Of a stretch of DNA of 64,000 bases, positions 62,829-64,000 are shown in pieces. The notes under the pieces were generated by a model that saw nothing but the letters and a program-made list of their open reading frames with translations, was not told where the DNA came from and searched no databases. A program made the translations under genes and the position numbers. The stretch is from Oxalobacteraceae bacterium CAVE-383 (GTDB taxonomy: Bacteria > Pseudomonadota > Gammaproteobacteria > Burkholderiales > Burkholderiaceae_D). Location of the stretch: assembly GCA_004134995.1 (NCBI GenBank), contig REGP01000007.1, positions 1 to 64,000 of the forward strand. Direction: 5' to 3'. Every line of letters starts with the position of its first letter. The first letter of the stretch is position 1.

Positions 62829-63713
62829 ATGAGATTCGATCTCACGGATCTGCGTCTGTTCGTTTGCGTGGTCGATGCCGGCAGCATTACGGCCGGGGCC
62901 AGACAGGCAAATCTCGCATTGGCCTCGGCAAGCGAGCGCATCGGCAACATCGAATCGGATGCCGGCGTCGCCCTGCTTGAAAGAAGCCGCACGGGGGTGG
63001 TGACCACCGAGGCGGGGGAGGCGCTGGCGCATCATGCGCGCCTGATACTCAGGCAGCACAACCTCTTGCAGGGAGAGCTGCGTGACTTTGGCGCCGGCGC
63101 GCGCGGTACGCTGCTGTTGTATGCGAACACGGCAGCGCTGACGGGTTTTCTGCCGCAGAGGCTCGCGCCGTGGCTGGCGCAGCGTCCACGCCTGAACATT
63201 GATCTGAGAGAGCGTACGAGTGCCGAAATCGTGAAGATGATCGGCGCAGGGCTGGCCGAAGCGGGTGTGGTATCGGATGCGGTAGACCCCGCAGGCCTCG
63301 CAATCCAGCCGGTCACCAGCGACCATCTCGTCCTGATTGTTCCTGCTGCGCACCGGCTCGCCGGATCGAAGGCGGTCCGCTTTGCCGACATCACGGGTGA
63401 GCAGTTCGTTGGCCTGGAGGCCGGAAGTGCGCTTCAGGACCATATCGACGAACATGCCGCCGATCTGCGCAAGACGCTGGCATTGCGTATCCGCATGAAG
63501 ACCTTCGAGGGGTCGTGCCAGATGGTGTCGCAGGGGGTGGGGGTGGCGATCGTTCCGCAGGGAGCCGCAAAGCGCTTTCGGGGCAGGTATCCGTTCAGGA
63601 CCCTCGCGATCAGCGATGATTGGGCGCGCAGGCAGCTCTGTCTGTGCTTCCGGCAATGGCACACGCTGTCTGCGCCGATGCAAAGCCTGCTGGCGCATCT
63701 CGGCGGCGGGTGA
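62829..63713 (+). CDS. LysR-family transcriptional regulator
   Basis: 294 residues. N-terminal winged helix (1-60) with FVCVVDAGSITAGARQANLALASASERI and a C-terminal two-lobed effector domain (about 90-290). Divergent from the TauE-AhpD pair with 92 bases between starts, the classical arrangement for a LysR regulator and its target. The inducer is unknown. Confidence 0.88.
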   Translation: MRFDLTDLRLFVCVVDAGSITAGARQANLALASASERIGNIESDAGVALLERSRTGVVTTEAGEALAHHARLILRQHNLLQGELRDFGAGARGTLLLYANTAALTGFLPQRLAPWLAQRPRLNIDLRERTSAEIVKMIGAGLAEAGVVSDAVDPAGLAIQPVTSDHLVLIVPAAHRLAGSKAVRFADITGEQFVGLEAGSALQDHIDEHAADLRKTLALRIRMKTFEGSCQMVSQGVGVAIVPQGAAKRFRGRYPFRTLAISDDWARRQLCLCFRQWHTLSAPMQSLLAHLGGG

Positions 63714-63764
63714 ATGCCATCTGGATGTCCCGGCCGAAAAGGTCCATGCCGCTCTATTGTTCGT

Positions 63765-64000
63765 TCACAATTGCGCCCTCGACAGGCTGACGCACCTGCG
63801 CGCCAGGATATCGGTCGGATCCAGCACCATCACACTTTCGCCGGCCACCGAAAAATGATCGCTCTGCGCAATCAGCAATGGCAATTCGGTGCAGCCCAGA
63901 ATGATCACCTCCGCGCCGCGTTCGGCCAGATGCGCCAATGCCTGCATCAGCTGTTCCCTGCATGCCCCTTCCAGATAGCCGGCCTTGACGCCGCGCTCGC
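63765..64000 (-). CDS. Aspartate/glutamate racemase family protein, C-terminal part
   Basis: The last 78 codons of a leftward gene whose start is beyond the right edge. The motif EVIILGCTELPLLI contains the second catalytic cysteine of the Asp/Glu/hydantoin racemase fold, followed by VLDPTDILARR. These enzymes interconvert D- and L-amino acids without a cofactor. The overall length and first catalytic cysteine cannot be judged here. Confidence 0.82.
   Translation of the reverse strand, partial: ERGVKAGYLEGACREQLMQALAHLAERGAEVIILGCTELPLLIAQSDHFSVAGESVMVLDPTDILARRCVSLSRAQL

Noticed and set aside
1-64000. CRISPR arrays, tRNA/rRNA genes, insertion-sequence transposases or prophage genes
   Set aside because: None seen on reading both strands; short tandem repeats at 31630, 36249 and 55845 are not spaced like CRISPR units.

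Overview
The window is a roughly 60% GC chromosomal segment from a betaproteobacterium, most likely order Burkholderiales and plausibly family Oxalobacteraceae. That placement is an inference from gene content (tyrS / M23 peptidase / anmK, dprA / def, glmU-glmS, a Bug-type tricarboxylate binding protein, many catabolic paralogues); no rRNA or other marker gene is present to confirm it. I recognised no tRNA, rRNA, CRISPR array, phage gene or transposase.

Region 1 (about 1-25.1 kb) is catabolic. A forward operon (562-5042) encodes a phosphotriesterase-family hydrolase, a periplasmic solute-binding protein (SBP), an SDR dehydrogenase and an aldehyde dehydrogenase, and ends at an intrinsic terminator. 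It is followed by SBP + TauD/TfdA dioxygenase + Bug binding protein (5174-8183) and, in mirror orientation, by a second SBP + TauD pair (10321-8351). Next come a 1-Cys peroxiredoxin, an ArsR-type regulator and an SDR that lacks the usual active-site residues. A well-marked promoter and operator precede an eight-gene operon (13303-20643): Rieske oxygenase alpha and beta, DHDPS-family aldolase, GlcG-like protein, enoyl-CoA hydratase, aldehyde dehydrogenase, cupin and ornithine-cyclodeaminase-family protein. Facing it across a bidirectional terminator is SBP - EutA-like reactivase - UbiD decarboxylase (25133-20738). Taken together this looks like uptake and breakdown of one or more aromatic or hydroxylated carboxylic acids; the substrate cannot be read from the sequence.

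Region 2 (25.4-29.6 kb) is a sulfide-oxidation operon: a bicupin, persulfide dioxygenase, type II sulfide:quinone oxidoreductase and a TauE-type sulfur-anion exporter. Region 3 (29.6-34.7 kb) has a SEC-C/YkgJ protein, a CzcE-like protein with its two-component system, a split chromate transporter and a YbhB-like protein.

Region 4 (34.8-44.7 kb) is housekeeping: tyrS, an M23 peptidase, anmK, dprA, def, a DUF2905-like protein, a MidA-type methyltransferase, a FolM-like SDR, folB and ttcA. Region 5 (45-58 kb) is a surface-polysaccharide locus with dTDP-rhamnose genes (rfbA, C, D but no rfbB), a CDP-glucose branch (rfbF, rfbG, a second epimerase, a C-methyltransferase), three recognisable glycosyltransferases and two paralogous uncharacterised proteins. 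It is followed by glmU-glmS, which make UDP-GlcNAc precursors, and by an AhpD-like / TauE / LysR group and a partial racemase at the right edge.

The most unusual non-coding signal is a dispersed element present three times (10435-10560, 12938-13047, 40883-41020). It has an indel-free 75-base core with a covarying inner hairpin, enclosed by long inverted-repeat arms that are different at every locus. The strongest candidate for an undescribed protein system is the EutA-like reactivase co-oriented with UbiD and a binding protein, with no ammonia-lyase present.
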